Position numbers and translations under genes: made by a program. Shown here piece after piece: positions 46,199 through 57,122 of a stretch of DNA of 64,000 bases (positions are counted from its first letter, which is position 1; each line of letters starts with the position of its first letter). The notes under the pieces were generated by a model. That model had not been told where the DNA came from. It saw nothing but the letters and a program-made list of their open reading frames with translations, and ran no database searches. Where the stretch lies: positions 1 through 64,000 of the forward strand of contig QUAH01000012.1 of the NCBI GenBank assembly GCA_003426165.1. Direction: 5' to 3'. Origin of the DNA: Candidatus Saccharicenans subterraneus. Its GTDB lineage: Bacteria; Acidobacteriota; Aminicenantia; Aminicenantales; Saccharicenantaceae.

Positions 46199-47596
46199 TC
46201 AGAGCATCGGCAGGTAACGCTTAATTTCGTAAGGACTGACCTGCTTGTCAAACTCATCCGGGACGTTCTGGAGATAGTCCTCGATTTCCTTTCTCTTGTT
46301 GGCTATGAATTTTTCATGCAGTTGTTCGCCCAGGGTTTCGCGGACCAGCTGGCTCTTTTCCACCAGCCGGACTGCTTCCTGCAGGTTTCTGGGTAAGACC
46401 TGGATTCCAGCCTTCTTCTGCTTGCTGTTGCTCATGTGATAGATGTTCTCTTCTACCGGTTCGGGCAGTTCCAGGCGGTTTTTTATCCCGTCCAGGCCGG
46501 CTGACAGCATGGTGGCCAGGGCCAGGTAAATGTTGCAGCCGGGGTCGGGAGAGCGCAGCTCGATCCGGGTGGCTTTTTCCTTGCCCGGCTGGTATTCGGG
46601 GACCCGGATATAGGCCGAGCGGTTTTTCTGTCCCCAGGCTATGTAGACCGGGGCCTCGTACCCTTCGATCAATCTCTTATAGGAATTAATCCACTGGCTG
46701 AAAATGGCACAGATCTCCCGGGCATGATGGATGATGCCGGCGGTGTAATTCCTGGCCTCGGGCGACAGGTGGTAGGGGGCCTCTTTTTCAAAGAAGGCGT
46801 TATGGCCATTTCTCCACAGGGACTGGTGGACGTGCATGCCGCTGCCGTTCTGACCGTTGATGGGCTTGGGCATGAAGGTCAGGTAAAGCCCGTGCATCCT
46901 GGCCACTTTCTTGGCCATGTACCTGAAGACCATGACGATATCGGCCATGTCCATGGCGTTCTGGTACCTCAGGTCGATTTCGTGCTGGCCGTGGGCCACC
47001 TCGTGGTGATCGTATTCGGATTCGATGCCCATTTTTTTAAGCAGGAGCTGGATTTCTTTCCGGACTTCGCCATGCCTGCCAGAGAAAAAGTACCCGCCGG
47101 AATCGGTCGGGACCGGGGTCTGGTCGTCGGGGAAGATGAAGAATTCCATCTCCGAGCCACACTTGAAATCGGCAAAACCGAATTCGGACTTCATCCTTTC
47201 CAGGGTTCTTTTCAGCACGTAGCGGCTGTCGCCCGGGTAGTGATTCCCGTCCGGCTGGTAAATGTCGCCGAACATTATGGCTTCTCTCCAGGTAATGGCC
47301 GGGTCGAAACCCTGGTAGGTCCAGGGAAAGACCCTGAAAGTTTTGGGGTCTGGGACAATTACCAGGTCGCTCTCTTCAATCCGGACGAACCCTTCGACCG
47401 AAGAACCGTCAAAGCCCTTGCCCTCGGCAAAGGCTTTTTCCAGTTCTGAGACCGGAATCGAGAAATCCATCGGGCGTCCCAGGATGTCAGTGAACATGAT
47501 CCGCACGAACTCTATCCGGTTTTCAGGATTCCTGGCTGCCTCCAGCACCTCGGCTTCCGTGCTCAGGCCGTGGACGTCTTTAATTCCTTCTTGCAT
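46199..47596 (-). CDS. glnA: Glutamine synthetase, type I
   Basis: 465 aa. Makes glutamine from glutamate, ammonia and ATP. Conserved segments: DGSSVEGF, AHGQHEIDLRY, NGSGMHVHQSLW, and AWGQKNRSAYIR with RIELRSPDPGCNIYLA. The adenylylation loop NLYDLP of proteobacterial enzymes is replaced by NIYHMS, so that control is unlikely. I chose ATG 47596, with TGGAGGG upstream, over ATG 47608, which lies inside that ribosome site. It shares a divergent regulatory region with an Lrp-type gene and is close to the GltB-like operon, so both point to nitrogen assimilation. Confidence 0.96.
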   Translation of the reverse strand: MQEGIKDVHGLSTEAEVLEAARNPENRIEFVRIMFTDILGRPMDFSIPVSELEKAFAEGKGFDGSSVEGFVRIEESDLVIVPDPKTFRVFPWTYQGFDPAITWREAIMFGDIYQPDGNHYPGDSRYVLKRTLERMKSEFGFADFKCGSEMEFFIFPDDQTPVPTDSGGYFFSGRHGEVRKEIQLLLKKMGIESEYDHHEVAHGQHEIDLRYQNAMDMADIVMVFRYMAKKVARMHGLYLTFMPKPINGQNGSGMHVHQSLWRNGHNAFFEKEAPYHLSPEARNYTAGIIHHAREICAIFSQWINSYKRLIEGYEAPVYIAWGQKNRSAYIRVPEYQPGKEKATRIELRSPDPGCNIYLALATMLSAGLDGIKNRLELPEPVEENIYHMSNSKQKKAGIQVLPRNLQEAVRLVEKSQLVRETLGEQLHEKFIANKRKEIEDYLQNVPDEFDKQVSPYEIKRYLPML

Positions 47597-47678
47597 TTTT
47601 CCCTCCATTTATTAAAATAGTAATGGGCGCCGAACATATGTTAGCTTCATTGTCCATTATTATTTCATTTATGCCGAT

Positions 47679-47706
47679 ATTTTATTAATATAATGACAAA
47701 TGTCAA
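47679..47706 (-). promoter_or_regulatory. glnA promoter
   Basis: On the minus strand TTGACA (plus 47701-47706), 16 bases, TAAAAT (plus 47679-47684). A near-consensus promoter about 80 bases before glnA. Its -35 box is half of the dyad at 47694-47705. Confidence 0.65.
47689..47705 (+). promoter_or_regulatory. lrp-type gene -10 box and shared dyad operator
   Basis: TATAAT at 47689-47694 is a perfect -10 for the Lrp-type gene. It runs into the dyad TGACA-AA-TGTCA (47694-47705), which also contains the -35 of glnA on the other strand. A protein bound here would touch both promoters. Autoregulation by the Lrp-type protein and control of glnA is the natural inference. Confidence 0.6.
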
Positions 47707-47746
47707 TATGATGAATAAAAAAATTTATATTCGTAATGGAGGCTAA

Positions 47747-48190
47747 ATGCCCGCTGAAACCGAAAGAAAAATTGTTTCCTGTCTTAACCGGGATGCCAGA
47801 AAAAGCTACCGGGAGATAGCCCGGGAAACGGGTGTTTCTGTCCCGGCGGTGATTCAGACCATACGAAAGCTGGAAGAGGCTGGGGCCATCAAGGGTTACA
47901 TTCCCGTCCTTGATCCCGAATATTTCGGCTTTGGCCTGATGGCGGTGATCCTGATGCGATTTACGCAGGGCAAGCTGCTGGAGACCCAGCAGAAAATTGC
48001 CGAGGACCGCCGGGTCCTGGCCGTGTTCGATGTCACCGGTGACTGGGATTCGGTGGTCATAGGCTGCTTCCTCGACCGCCAGGACCTTAACCAGTTCATC
48101 AAGAAGGTCCTGTCAATCAAGTACATTGACCGCACGGTAACCCAGCTGGTGCTCAACGTGGTCAAGAACGACCCGCGGGTTCCACTTTGA
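47747..48190 (+). CDS. Lrp/AsnC-family transcriptional regulator
   Basis: 147 aa. An N-terminal helix-turn-helix (about 5-50, with SYREIARETGVSVPAV) is followed by the amino-acid-sensing RAM domain (about 65-140). These proteins form dimers to 16-mers and respond to amino acids. The divergent position to glnA suggests control of glutamine synthesis. GGAGG precedes ATG 47747. Confidence 0.93.
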   Translation: MPAETERKIVSCLNRDARKSYREIARETGVSVPAVIQTIRKLEEAGAIKGYIPVLDPEYFGFGLMAVILMRFTQGKLLETQQKIAEDRRVLAVFDVTGDWDSVVIGCFLDRQDLNQFIKKVLSIKYIDRTVTQLVLNVVKNDPRVPL

Positions 48191-48204
48191 AACGCAGAAG
48201 TTTA

Positions 48205-48232
48205 TTGACATGGGTGGCGTTTATGCCATAAT
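48205..48232 (+). promoter_or_regulatory. Promoter of speD
   Basis: TTGACA at 48205-48210, 16 bases, CATAAT at 48227-48232, then GGAGG at 48252-48256 and ATG 48263. speD can thus be read apart from the upstream Lrp-type gene. Confidence 0.6.
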
Positions 48233-48262
48233 CAACTTGAAGAACAATGACGGAGGAACTGA

Positions 48263-48718
48263 ATGACCAAAGAACATCATTCCACCATCGGCCACCATTA
48301 CATCGTTGAGGCTTCGGGCTGCGACCCAAAAATCATCGGCAGCGTGGAAAAGGTCCAGCAGATCCTGGTCAAGGCCGCTGAAATCGCCGGGGCCCAGGTC
48401 TGGTCCATTTCCTTCAGCCGGTTTCCGCCGAACGGTGTCAGTGGGGTGGTGGTGATTTCCGAGTCTCATATATCCACCCATACCTGGCCGGAGATGAATT
48501 ACGGGGCCCTGGATATCTATACCTGCGGCAACACCATCGACCCGGAAAAGGCGGTCATCTACGCGGTAGAAGCTTTTGGGGCCACCACCTCCCATATAAC
48601 GGAGATTACGCGCGGGATAGATGAAGGTGATGCCATTTTCTACCACAGCTTCGTCACCTGGGAGGAATACCTCAAGAAAGAGAAAAAGGAAAAAGAAGAA
48701 CCCAAGCCCCAGCCCTGA
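48263..48718 (+). CDS. speD: S-adenosylmethionine decarboxylase proenzyme
   Basis: 151 aa. Makes decarboxylated SAM for spermidine synthesis. The self-cleavage site lies in ISESHISTHTWPE, between E67 and S68, with S68 becoming the pyruvoyl group. H73 and C88 match the processing residues of the Thermotoga-type enzyme. The last 20 residues are a lysine/glutamate-rich tail (KKEKKEKEEPKP) not needed by the family. No other polyamine gene is nearby. Confidence 0.95.
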   Translation: MTKEHHSTIGHHYIVEASGCDPKIIGSVEKVQQILVKAAEIAGAQVWSISFSRFPPNGVSGVVVISESHISTHTWPEMNYGALDIYTCGNTIDPEKAVIYAVEAFGATTSHITEITRGIDEGDAIFYHSFVTWEEYLKKEKKEKEEPKPQP

Positions 48719-48899
48719 TTGTAAAGATATTTACCCGGTTGTAATCAAAGTTTAAGCTAACTGGCCCGGGGTGCCAGTCTGAGGGCCGCCCGATTATAGG
48801 CTACCCCCTGCCGGGGAGAATCCTTTCTGTATCTTTTATGGCTGGCATAAAACCTGCATCTATCTGGTATGAGAAGACGTGCCGGGCCACGACTTTGTA

Positions 48900-48905
48900 T
48901 ATAAT
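48900..48905 (+). promoter_or_regulatory. -10 box of the M1 peptidase gene
   Basis: TATAAT at 48900-48905, with no good -35. It is followed at 48925-48930 by GGGAGG. Confidence 0.4.
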
Positions 48906-48991
48906 AGAGGTGGCGCCCGCTGCCGGGAGGAATTTTTGGGGTAGGAAAACGTTCGGCGACAGGCTTCTGGCTGGGGCTGGCCAGCCTGGTC

Positions 48992-51547
48992 TTGTGCCTC
49001 CATCTATATCCGGCCCAACCGGCGACACCCGAGCACCTGAAATCCTTAGTCAAAGCCCTTGAAACCAGGAGCACCGGCGATTACCTGGAACTCTGCCTGC
49101 CGCAAATCCGCCAAGAAGAAAGCCAGGCGCTGGCTGCCTATTTTAACCAGCCCGGGCTGGAGAGCCTGTCTGTTTTCTACTCGGGCGAAAGCCGGGACCA
49201 GACTGGATTGAACCGGGCCTTTTTCCAGGTGCTTTTTCAGAAAGAATACTCGGCGGTGATCGAAGTCTGGCAGGTCACCTACAGCCTTGGACCTGAGGGA
49301 TTGGGAATTCACAAGCGGCTGGTAAGCAGCAGCCTTAAAGACCTTTACCGACTGCGATTTCCCGGGGAAGGCAATACCCTGGCCCGCAACATCCGCCTGG
49401 CCCAGAAGGACATAGTCATAACTTTTAGCGAGGGACAGATCTTCTTCGATAACCTGCCTGGTATAGAAACCGCTTTGATCATCATCGGGCGGGGCCAGGT
49501 CCGCTTTCAACCTTCGGACGAAATCGAAAGGAACCAGTTGACCCGGGTTTACCGGAAGCCGTACTTTGAGGAACCGCTGGAATATGTCTACATCCGGGGA
49601 AGCGACAGCTATTTTCGCGACAATCTGCTCTACGAACCGGTGGCAGGTCCACCGCCATCCGTTCCGGCGGAAGTCCTGAACAACCGGGTCTACTCCATAT
49701 TTTCGCGGAATTATTCCAGGTCTTTTACACTGGAGAACTCCCTGACCGGGGAACTGCTGACTTTTCTGCCGCCGTCGGGGGAAACGGTTATTGAACTCAA
49801 GACGGTCAAGGGGGGAGAGTTCACCTATGTCTATTCGCCCTTCGGCGAAGAGGAAATTTCCTTTTTTGACAGGACGAAGAACAGGCTGCTCAACAGCTAC
49901 TCCCCCCAGGAAGAGGGGCAGAAAAGGATGTTCCTGAGGTTCGGGGAAAAGTTCGAGGTCAAAAATTATGACATCGAAGCCAGCTACCGGCCGGAGAGCA
50001 GCCAGCTGGCGGCCTCGGCGGTCGTCCGGCTGGCCTCGGCCGTGGAAAACCTGGACAGCTGCCAGCTTCGCCTGAACCCGGACCTGCAGATATTGAAGAT
50101 AGAAGATGAAAAGGGGAGGGAGCTTTTCTACAGCCGGGACCGCTTCCGCAAATATATTTATATTTACCTGGCTGAAAGGTTATCCAGCGGGCAGGAAACG
50201 GAGTTAAAGATTTTTTACCGCGGGAAAATAGTGCCCCCGCCACCCATGACCGATGCCGGGCCGCAGATTCGACCCGAGGAACCGACCATTCTTTTTTCCA
50301 TCAGCAACAGCTACCTTTTCACCCAGTCCTCCGACTGGTATCCGTCGCCGGTGCGGGAAAAATTCGTGAGATTCAGGCTGAGGATGATTGTTCCCGATGG
50401 CTATTACTGCCTGGCCGGCGGGCGCCTGCTGGAAAGGTATTCGGTCAAGGATGCGGCCAGCGTCACCGAGCTGGAAAACCTGGGCAATACCATCTTCATC
50501 TACGAGAGCCAGGTCCCGGTTAAGTACATCAGCTTTTTCGTCGGGCGGCTGGTGCCCATCAAGAAAATCACCAACGGCCTGACCATAGAACACTTCACCA
50601 CCCAGGACTGGCGCCACCAGGCCAAGCAGGTCCTGAACGATGCCTCCGACATCCTGGAAACCTACCAGAGAAATTTCGGGCCCTTTCCCTTTGAACGGCT
50701 GGCCATCGCCCAGCGCTACTGGCATACCCACGGCGGGCATGCCCCGGCCGGCCTGGTGATCCTGGACCAGCTGCCGTTTTCCCGGAGCCCGGAACTCATC
50801 ATCATCAACCCCTCCAGCCCGGTCGACCTCTCCTACTGGCCCGAGTACTATCTGGCCCACGAGATAGCCCACCAGTGGTGGGGCCACGGCCTGACCTGGA
50901 CCTCGTACCGGGATAACTGGCTCACCGAAGGGCTGGCCCAGTTTTCCACCATCCTTTATTTAAAAGAAAAATACGGGCAGAAGGATTTCGAAAAAATCCT
51001 GCAGAAAATTTCCTCCTCGGTCCGGAAAAAATCAAGGATTGGGCCGGTCATCCTGGGTATCCGACTGAGCCACATCGACTTTGAAGGCTACCAGGCGATC
51101 GTCTACAACAAGGCTGCCCTGGCCCTTTTCCTCCTGAAGGACTGGCTGGGCGAGGAAGTGTTTTTCCGGGGACTTCAGGAATTCTACAAGCAGTTCCGTT
51201 TTCAGGCGGTGCGGACGGCCGATTTCCGCCTGACCATGGAGCGGGTCTCCGGCCAGGACCTCAAGCAGTTTTTTAACGACTGGTTCTACTCCGAGCGGCT
51301 GCCTGAAGTCCGGGTCGAGCAGAAGGCTCAACAGTCAGGACCGGTCTCCAGGCTCCAGGTGACCATCCGCCAGCTCAACCGGCCCATGGTCTTCCCCCTC
51401 AGGGTCATCCTGGAAACAGAGGGAGGAAAGAGCGAGCAGGTCCTGAGGGTCGATTCAGCTTCCCAATCTTTTAACCTTGAATTTTCGGGCCGGCTGAAGA
51501 AGGTCAGGGTAAACCCGGGGAACCTGGTGCCGGGCCGGTTTGAATGA
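48992..51547 (+). CDS. Secreted M1-family metallopeptidase
   Basis: 851 aa from TTG 48992. The zinc site is HEIAH, followed after 18 residues by the glutamate of WLTEGLAQF, the M1 pattern. The aminopeptidase exopeptidase motif GAMEN is not seen. HTHGGHAPAG stands in its place, so it may not be a classical aminopeptidase. The reading frame is open back to 48908, and codons from 48932 encode a good signal peptide (GKRSATGFWLGLASLVL). TTG 48992 lies inside it, so the true start is probably further upstream at a non-standard codon (ATT 48932 or CTG 48920). Confidence 0.85.
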   Translation: MCLHLYPAQPATPEHLKSLVKALETRSTGDYLELCLPQIRQEESQALAAYFNQPGLESLSVFYSGESRDQTGLNRAFFQVLFQKEYSAVIEVWQVTYSLGPEGLGIHKRLVSSSLKDLYRLRFPGEGNTLARNIRLAQKDIVITFSEGQIFFDNLPGIETALIIIGRGQVRFQPSDEIERNQLTRVYRKPYFEEPLEYVYIRGSDSYFRDNLLYEPVAGPPPSVPAEVLNNRVYSIFSRNYSRSFTLENSLTGELLTFLPPSGETVIELKTVKGGEFTYVYSPFGEEEISFFDRTKNRLLNSYSPQEEGQKRMFLRFGEKFEVKNYDIEASYRPESSQLAASAVVRLASAVENLDSCQLRLNPDLQILKIEDEKGRELFYSRDRFRKYIYIYLAERLSSGQETELKIFYRGKIVPPPPMTDAGPQIRPEEPTILFSISNSYLFTQSSDWYPSPVREKFVRFRLRMIVPDGYYCLAGGRLLERYSVKDAASVTELENLGNTIFIYESQVPVKYISFFVGRLVPIKKITNGLTIEHFTTQDWRHQAKQVLNDASDILETYQRNFGPFPFERLAIAQRYWHTHGGHAPAGLVILDQLPFSRSPELIIINPSSPVDLSYWPEYYLAHEIAHQWWGHGLTWTSYRDNWLTEGLAQFSTILYLKEKYGQKDFEKILQKISSSVRKKSRIGPVILGIRLSHIDFEGYQAIVYNKAALALFLLKDWLGEEVFFRGLQEFYKQFRFQAVRTADFRLTMERVSGQDLKQFFNDWFYSERLPEVRVEQKAQQSGPVSRLQVTIRQLNRPMVFPLRVILETEGGKSEQVLRVDSASQSFNLEFSGRLKKVRVNPGNLVPGRFE

Positions 51548-51569
51548 AGCCCGGTTCCAGTCCTGTCCT

Positions 51570-52944
<1,375 letters not shown>

Positions 52945-52952
<8 letters not shown>

Positions 52953-55794
52953 GTTGATTTCCCCGTGTCTGTGTTTTCGGTCGGTTTTTTTCGGACAGGC
53001 TGGTGGGCAGGATGATGGTGAAAGTGGTGCCCCGGCCAACGGCACTATCCACCAGTATCTGCCCCTCGTGTTCCTTGACAATGGCAAAGCTGATGGACAG
53101 GCCCAGGCCCGTTCCCTTGCCCAGCCCCTTGGTGGTGAAGAAGGGGTCGAAAATTCGTGGCAGGTGTTCCGGCCTGATGCCGGTCCCGGTGTCGGTTATC
53201 TTGACCATGGCCAGGTTGTCTTTTTGCTGGCATTCAATCAGCAACTTGCCCCCCTGCGGCATGGCATCCATGGCGTTGAGAATGATGTTTATGAAAACCT
53301 GCTGCAGTCTTTCCCGCTGGGCGTAAATCACCACCGGCTGCAGGGCCAGCTCCAGCTGGATGTTCAGGCTCTTCAGCCGGTAATCTATGAGGGAGATGAT
53401 TTCTTCCAGGCTCTCCTTGAGGTCGACCCGGTGGTAATACTCGTCGGCCGGGTTACGGGCAAAATTCAGCAGGTTCTTGATGATGCGGTTGACCCTCTCG
53501 GTCTGGGCTTCGATCTTCTGCAGGATCTGGAGGTAGTGGGCATCGCTCAGCTTCTTCTGCAGCATCTGGACGTAGCTGGAAATGCCGGTCAGCGGGGTGT
53601 TGATTTCGTGGGCCACGCCGGCCGACAGCAGGCCGATCGAGGCCAGCTTTTCCGAGGTCAGTAGCTGCTGCTGCAAGTGGATTTTTTCGGTGATGTCTTC
53701 AAAAACGATGATCGTACCGTAGGCCTTCATCTGGTTGTCAAACAGCGGAGTGCGGGCCACATCGAAGATCTTCTTCTCGCCCCGGGCCGTGGTCAGGCCG
53801 ATTTCGCTCAGGAGCTGGTACTCGGTCTGGGTTTCGGGAGGAAAGATGGCCTGGAAATTATACTTGCCGATGACCTCTGACAGGTGGCGGTTGAGAGCCT
53901 GGTCCCTGGCCAGACCGAACTGCCTTTCCAGCACCCGGTTCCAGCCGATTACCCGCCCGCTCTGGTCGATGACGGCCACCCCCACCGTCAGGCTTTCGAT
54001 GATATTATCGCTGTAGTCCTTAAGTCGCTGCAATTCCTGCGAGCGAATTATTTCCTGGTTGTAGAGGTAGGCATTTTCCAGGGCCAGGGCCACCGAGGTG
54101 GAAATGGTGCGCAGCAACTCCCGGTCCTCGCCCGAGAGGTAGGATTCATCCAGCTTGTTGCTCATGGCCAGGAAGCCCATGACCTTGTTTTCCAGGCGCA
54201 GCGGCAGGATGTGGACCCGCCCTTTCTCCAGGAGGGAGCCAAAGATCCCCGGTCGGTTCTGGGTTTCACCGGGCTGGACGAGCGAGATGAACTCGGCCTT
54301 TTGCAGCAGGTCTATTTCCGGCAGGGAAAGCAACAAAGACATTATTTCCAGGCCGGGCTCAGAAGAGCGGAGCAGGTAGAATTCGGTCGGGTTATTTTCC
54401 CTGGCCAGGAACAGGTCTATCTGCTTGAGGGACAGGGCCTTGGAAATGGTTTCCACCAGGAAATTGCTCAGGCGGCTGAGGTCCCGTTCCCGGTTGAGGA
54501 CATTGGAGATCATCAGCAGCGTCCGCCGGTAGGCGTAGCTGCGCCGGTAGATTACCCGGTCAACCAGGGTCTGGACCAGCTCCGAGAGAGGGGTGAACAG
54601 GGTGGCTCCCAGGATGATGGCCAGCAGCCCCAGGAGAATGGCGTTCAGCCGGTTTTCTGAAAATAGCTCGGTCTGGGAGCTGACCAGAAAATAGACCATG
54701 GCCAGCATGGCGAAGGAAATCACCAGGGTGGTTCCCTTCTTGAAAAGTACTTCGAAATCCATCAGCCGGTAGCGGGAGATGGAGTAGGCCAGGGTGATGG
54801 GTATCAGGCCCTGGAGCAGGACGCTCAGCTGGCCGGGGGTGGTGGGCAGGCGGTCCCCGATAAATGGCACCACATAGAAAAGGGCAAAAGGCAAGGAACC
54901 CAGGCCCAGGCCAACGGCAATCCACCTGAGCTGGTTCTTGATATAGGGATTGATGTTGCTAATCAGATCACGGATGATGAGGGCCAGGGCCAGAATGGTA
55001 TAGAGGGAAAAGTGAGCCAGTTCCAGCTTTTCCAGGATTTTCTGAAAAGACAGGACCTGGGATTCGGTCAGAATGGAATCCAGGATGGTATTCAGGACTA
55101 CGTTTGACAGCAGGAGCACCAGGCCCGGAATGTAGAAAAGGGCCACCCGTTTCTTTCTCTGGATAATTTTTTTCTTCTGGGGGAAGATGAAAAAGAAATT
55201 CAGCAGAAGGGGAGGAAAGGCGAGCAGGGCTAACTTGTCCAGCCAGTAAAAAAGGTTGTCCAGGAAATCCATCTGGCCGGTGGCTGAAAACACGTAAAAG
55301 GAATACAGGGAAACCGAGACCAGGTAGAAAAAGGCATAAGGCCCGGTGAACTGCCTCTTGGTGTTGAAGAAAACCATCAGGCTGATGGCCAGGGTGGCCA
55401 GGCCGAGGAGCATGAGGTATATGTAAGTGGAACTGACGCCTTTCTTGCTCAGGTAAAAGGATGGCGAGAGGATGGTACCGCCCCGGCCCACCTGGTATAG
55501 CGCTTTTTGCTCCAGGCGGTCAATCAGCCAGAGCATCTTGGCGAATTCTATTCTGTTCTTTACCGGGGTGTCGTTGATGGAGAAGAGGATGTCTCCGGCC
55601 TTTATGCCCGAAAGGTAGGCCGGGCTGTCTTCATTCACCCTGGCCGCGGTCAGGCCGGTGGGACCTTCCACCCAGGCCACCCCGTCGTAGGGTTCTTTCC
55701 AGGAAAGCTTACGGGAAATGTTGATGAAACCCAGGACAATGAGAACGAGCACCAGCAACAGGAAAAGATAGAAAAAGCTCCTTCTCATGGCCAT
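52945..55794 (-). CDS. PDZ-containing multi-pass membrane sensor histidine kinase
   Basis: 949 aa. Order: membrane segment (about 7-28), a PDZ-like domain outside (about 38-105, with VNEDSPAYLSGIKAGDILFSIND), about seven further membrane segments (about 120-370), a GAF-like domain (about 430-580), PAS (about 600-700), HisKA with the H-box AHEINTPLTGI and a HATPase with DTGTGI and GLGKGTGLGLSI. It feeds the sigma-54 activator downstream, with an eight-base overlap. The PDZ domain suggests sensing of protein or peptide C-termini at the envelope. The start may be ATG 55794 or 55788. Confidence 0.93.
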
Positions 55795-55850
55795 TCTTCA
55801 ATAAAATATACTAAATCCAAAAATTTGAATCAACCGGGCAAAAAAAATAA

Positions 55851-56147
55851 TCAGTTAAGGATATGGCGAATGCCAGCCCGGAGAGCCCAGTTAGTCTTGG
55901 GTTGCTTGAGCAACCGGCGCAGTTCCTCGTCTTCTTTTAAGCCCAGGGGGCTGGTGGTCCTGGAAAGAAAGGTGCTCATGTAATCGAGCTTTGGTTTCTG
56001 AACTTCCTGGGGAGGGACCTGGTCGGGCGGGGTCTGGGTGACAGTTTCCTGCTGCCTGGTTTCCGGCCGGTTGGCCACCTGGCCTGTTAGAATACAGACT
56101 AATCCACACAACGTCAGGATCAATCCGGCTGCGACGGCAACTTTCAT
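55851..56147 (-). CDS. Small exported or membrane-anchored protein; unknown
   Basis: 98 aa. A hydrophobic N-terminus (about 3-22, AAGLILTLCGLVCILTG) is followed by a proline/glutamine-rich linker (about 27-50) and a charged helical C-terminus. No clean lipobox. It ends 56 bases before the histidine kinase gene on the same strand and could be an accessory sensor. The ribosome site is weak and no family is recognised. Confidence 0.5.
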   Translation of the reverse strand: MKVAVAAGLILTLCGLVCILTGQVANRPETRQQETVTQTPPDQVPPQEVQKPKLDYMSTFLSRTTSPLGLKEDEELRRLLKQPKTNWALRAGIRHILN

Positions 56148-56149
56148 CT

Positions 56150-56178
56150 TTTACAGTAAATTAATAGGACTTTACCAT
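56150..56178 (+). promoter_or_regulatory. Possible promoter of an unannotated plus-strand RNA
   Basis: TTTACA at 56150-56155, 17 bases, TACCAT at 56173-56178. It faces the strong plus-strand terminator at 56227-56270. The -10 is poor (4 of 6). Confidence 0.25.
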
Positions 56179-56184
56179 GGCCGT

Positions 56185-56270
56185 GTCAACCTCAATCTGT
56201 CGGATGCAGTTCTTACCAAGCGGGCCGGCCAGGCCGCCCGGGCTGAACCGGGCAGCCTGGCCTGTTTTTT
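56185..56270 (+). ncRNA. Candidate small RNA ending in a strong terminator
   Basis: No plus-strand gene exists for kilobases upstream (the nearest ends at 51547), yet a strong terminator faces this way at 56227-56270 with a possible promoter at 56150-56178. A transcript of about 85 bases would result, its 5' side opposite the leader of the 98-aa gene. Support is only this pairing of signals. Confidence 0.3.
56227..56270 (+). terminator. Strong plus-strand intrinsic terminator with no obvious gene
   Basis: GGCCAGGCCGCCCGG (56227-56241) pairs with CCGGGCAGCCTGGCC (56248-56262) over 15 positions with one wobble, followed by TG and six T. On the other strand there is no T tract, so it is directional. 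Confidence 0.8.
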
Positions 56271-56317
56271 AATAGCCCGTTTTTTTAGATGGGACAAAAA
56301 AAAGATTTTAAGCCGGT

Positions 56318-57112
56318 TCAACAATTGAGCAATTGACTCGTCTGGAGCCCGAGATCCGGTCCGACCACCAGAAGCTGACCCGGCTTTATAGCCTGCCAGT
56401 TTTCATCGGTCAGCTTCTCAGAGCAGACCAGGACGGCCCTTTCCCCGGCCAGGGATTTACTCCTGACCAGGGCCGAAGTTTCTTTTGAGATGAATTCAGA
56501 AGGCTGCCTATCTCCCGGGTTCCGAAAAAGGTAATACAGTGAATAATAATTAAGGCTTCCCGGACTGGAGAAGCGGAAAGCGTAAAGCCCCAATCCGTCA
56601 GACATCAGGAAATTTAAGCCCCCGCTGTCATTTGAATCCTTTGTCCGTGCTATTTCAGCCAACGCTGTCTTAATGCCTTCCACCACATTGCCCTTTTCCC
56701 TTACGCACTGCAGAATCCAGTGGAAATAGACTTCCGAGTCGGTCTGCCCATTGATATCCTTTTTATATGTCTCGGTCAGCCAGCCGAGCAAACTTTCCCT
56801 GGAAACTGAACCGTTATGGGCAAACAGCCAGTTTTCGTACTGGAAAGGATGGGAGTTCACCCTGGCCTGCTCTCCTTGTATGGCCCTTCTGACGTGGGCA
56901 ATGATGATCTTCGAGCGGACTTCTTTTGACCTCTGGTCATAGGCAGGATCGTCAGAAGCAAGGCCGGCTTCCTTGTAGACCATGGTTTTGCCACTCTCAT
57001 ACCAGCCGATTCCCCAGCCATCCCGATTGCTGGCGGCGTATTTCTTGAACCTGCCCAGCGAAAACTCCAGGTCCACTGCCTGGTTGGCCATAAGTCCAAG
57101 TAAGCGACACAT
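56318..57112 (-). CDS. Class II glutamine amidotransferase (YafJ-like)
   Basis: 264 aa. The nucleophile is C2 of MCRLLGLMA, exposed after removal of the first methionine. RDGWGIGWY, AHVRRAIQG, SHPF and FAHNGSV are the glutaminase pocket. There is no attached synthetase domain, as in YafJ/GatD-like stand-alone proteins of unknown acceptor. AAGGAGC precedes ATG 57112, right after the stop of the small basic protein gene. Confidence 0.9.
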   Translation of the reverse strand: MCRLLGLMANQAVDLEFSLGRFKKYAASNRDGWGIGWYESGKTMVYKEAGLASDDPAYDQRSKEVRSKIIIAHVRRAIQGEQARVNSHPFQYENWLFAHNGSVSRESLLGWLTETYKKDINGQTDSEVYFHWILQCVREKGNVVEGIKTALAEIARTKDSNDSGGLNFLMSDGLGLYAFRFSSPGSLNYYSLYYLFRNPGDRQPSEFISKETSALVRSKSLAGERAVLVCSEKLTDENWQAIKPGQLLVVGPDLGLQTSQLLNC

Positions 57113-57122
57113 GTCTTGCTCC

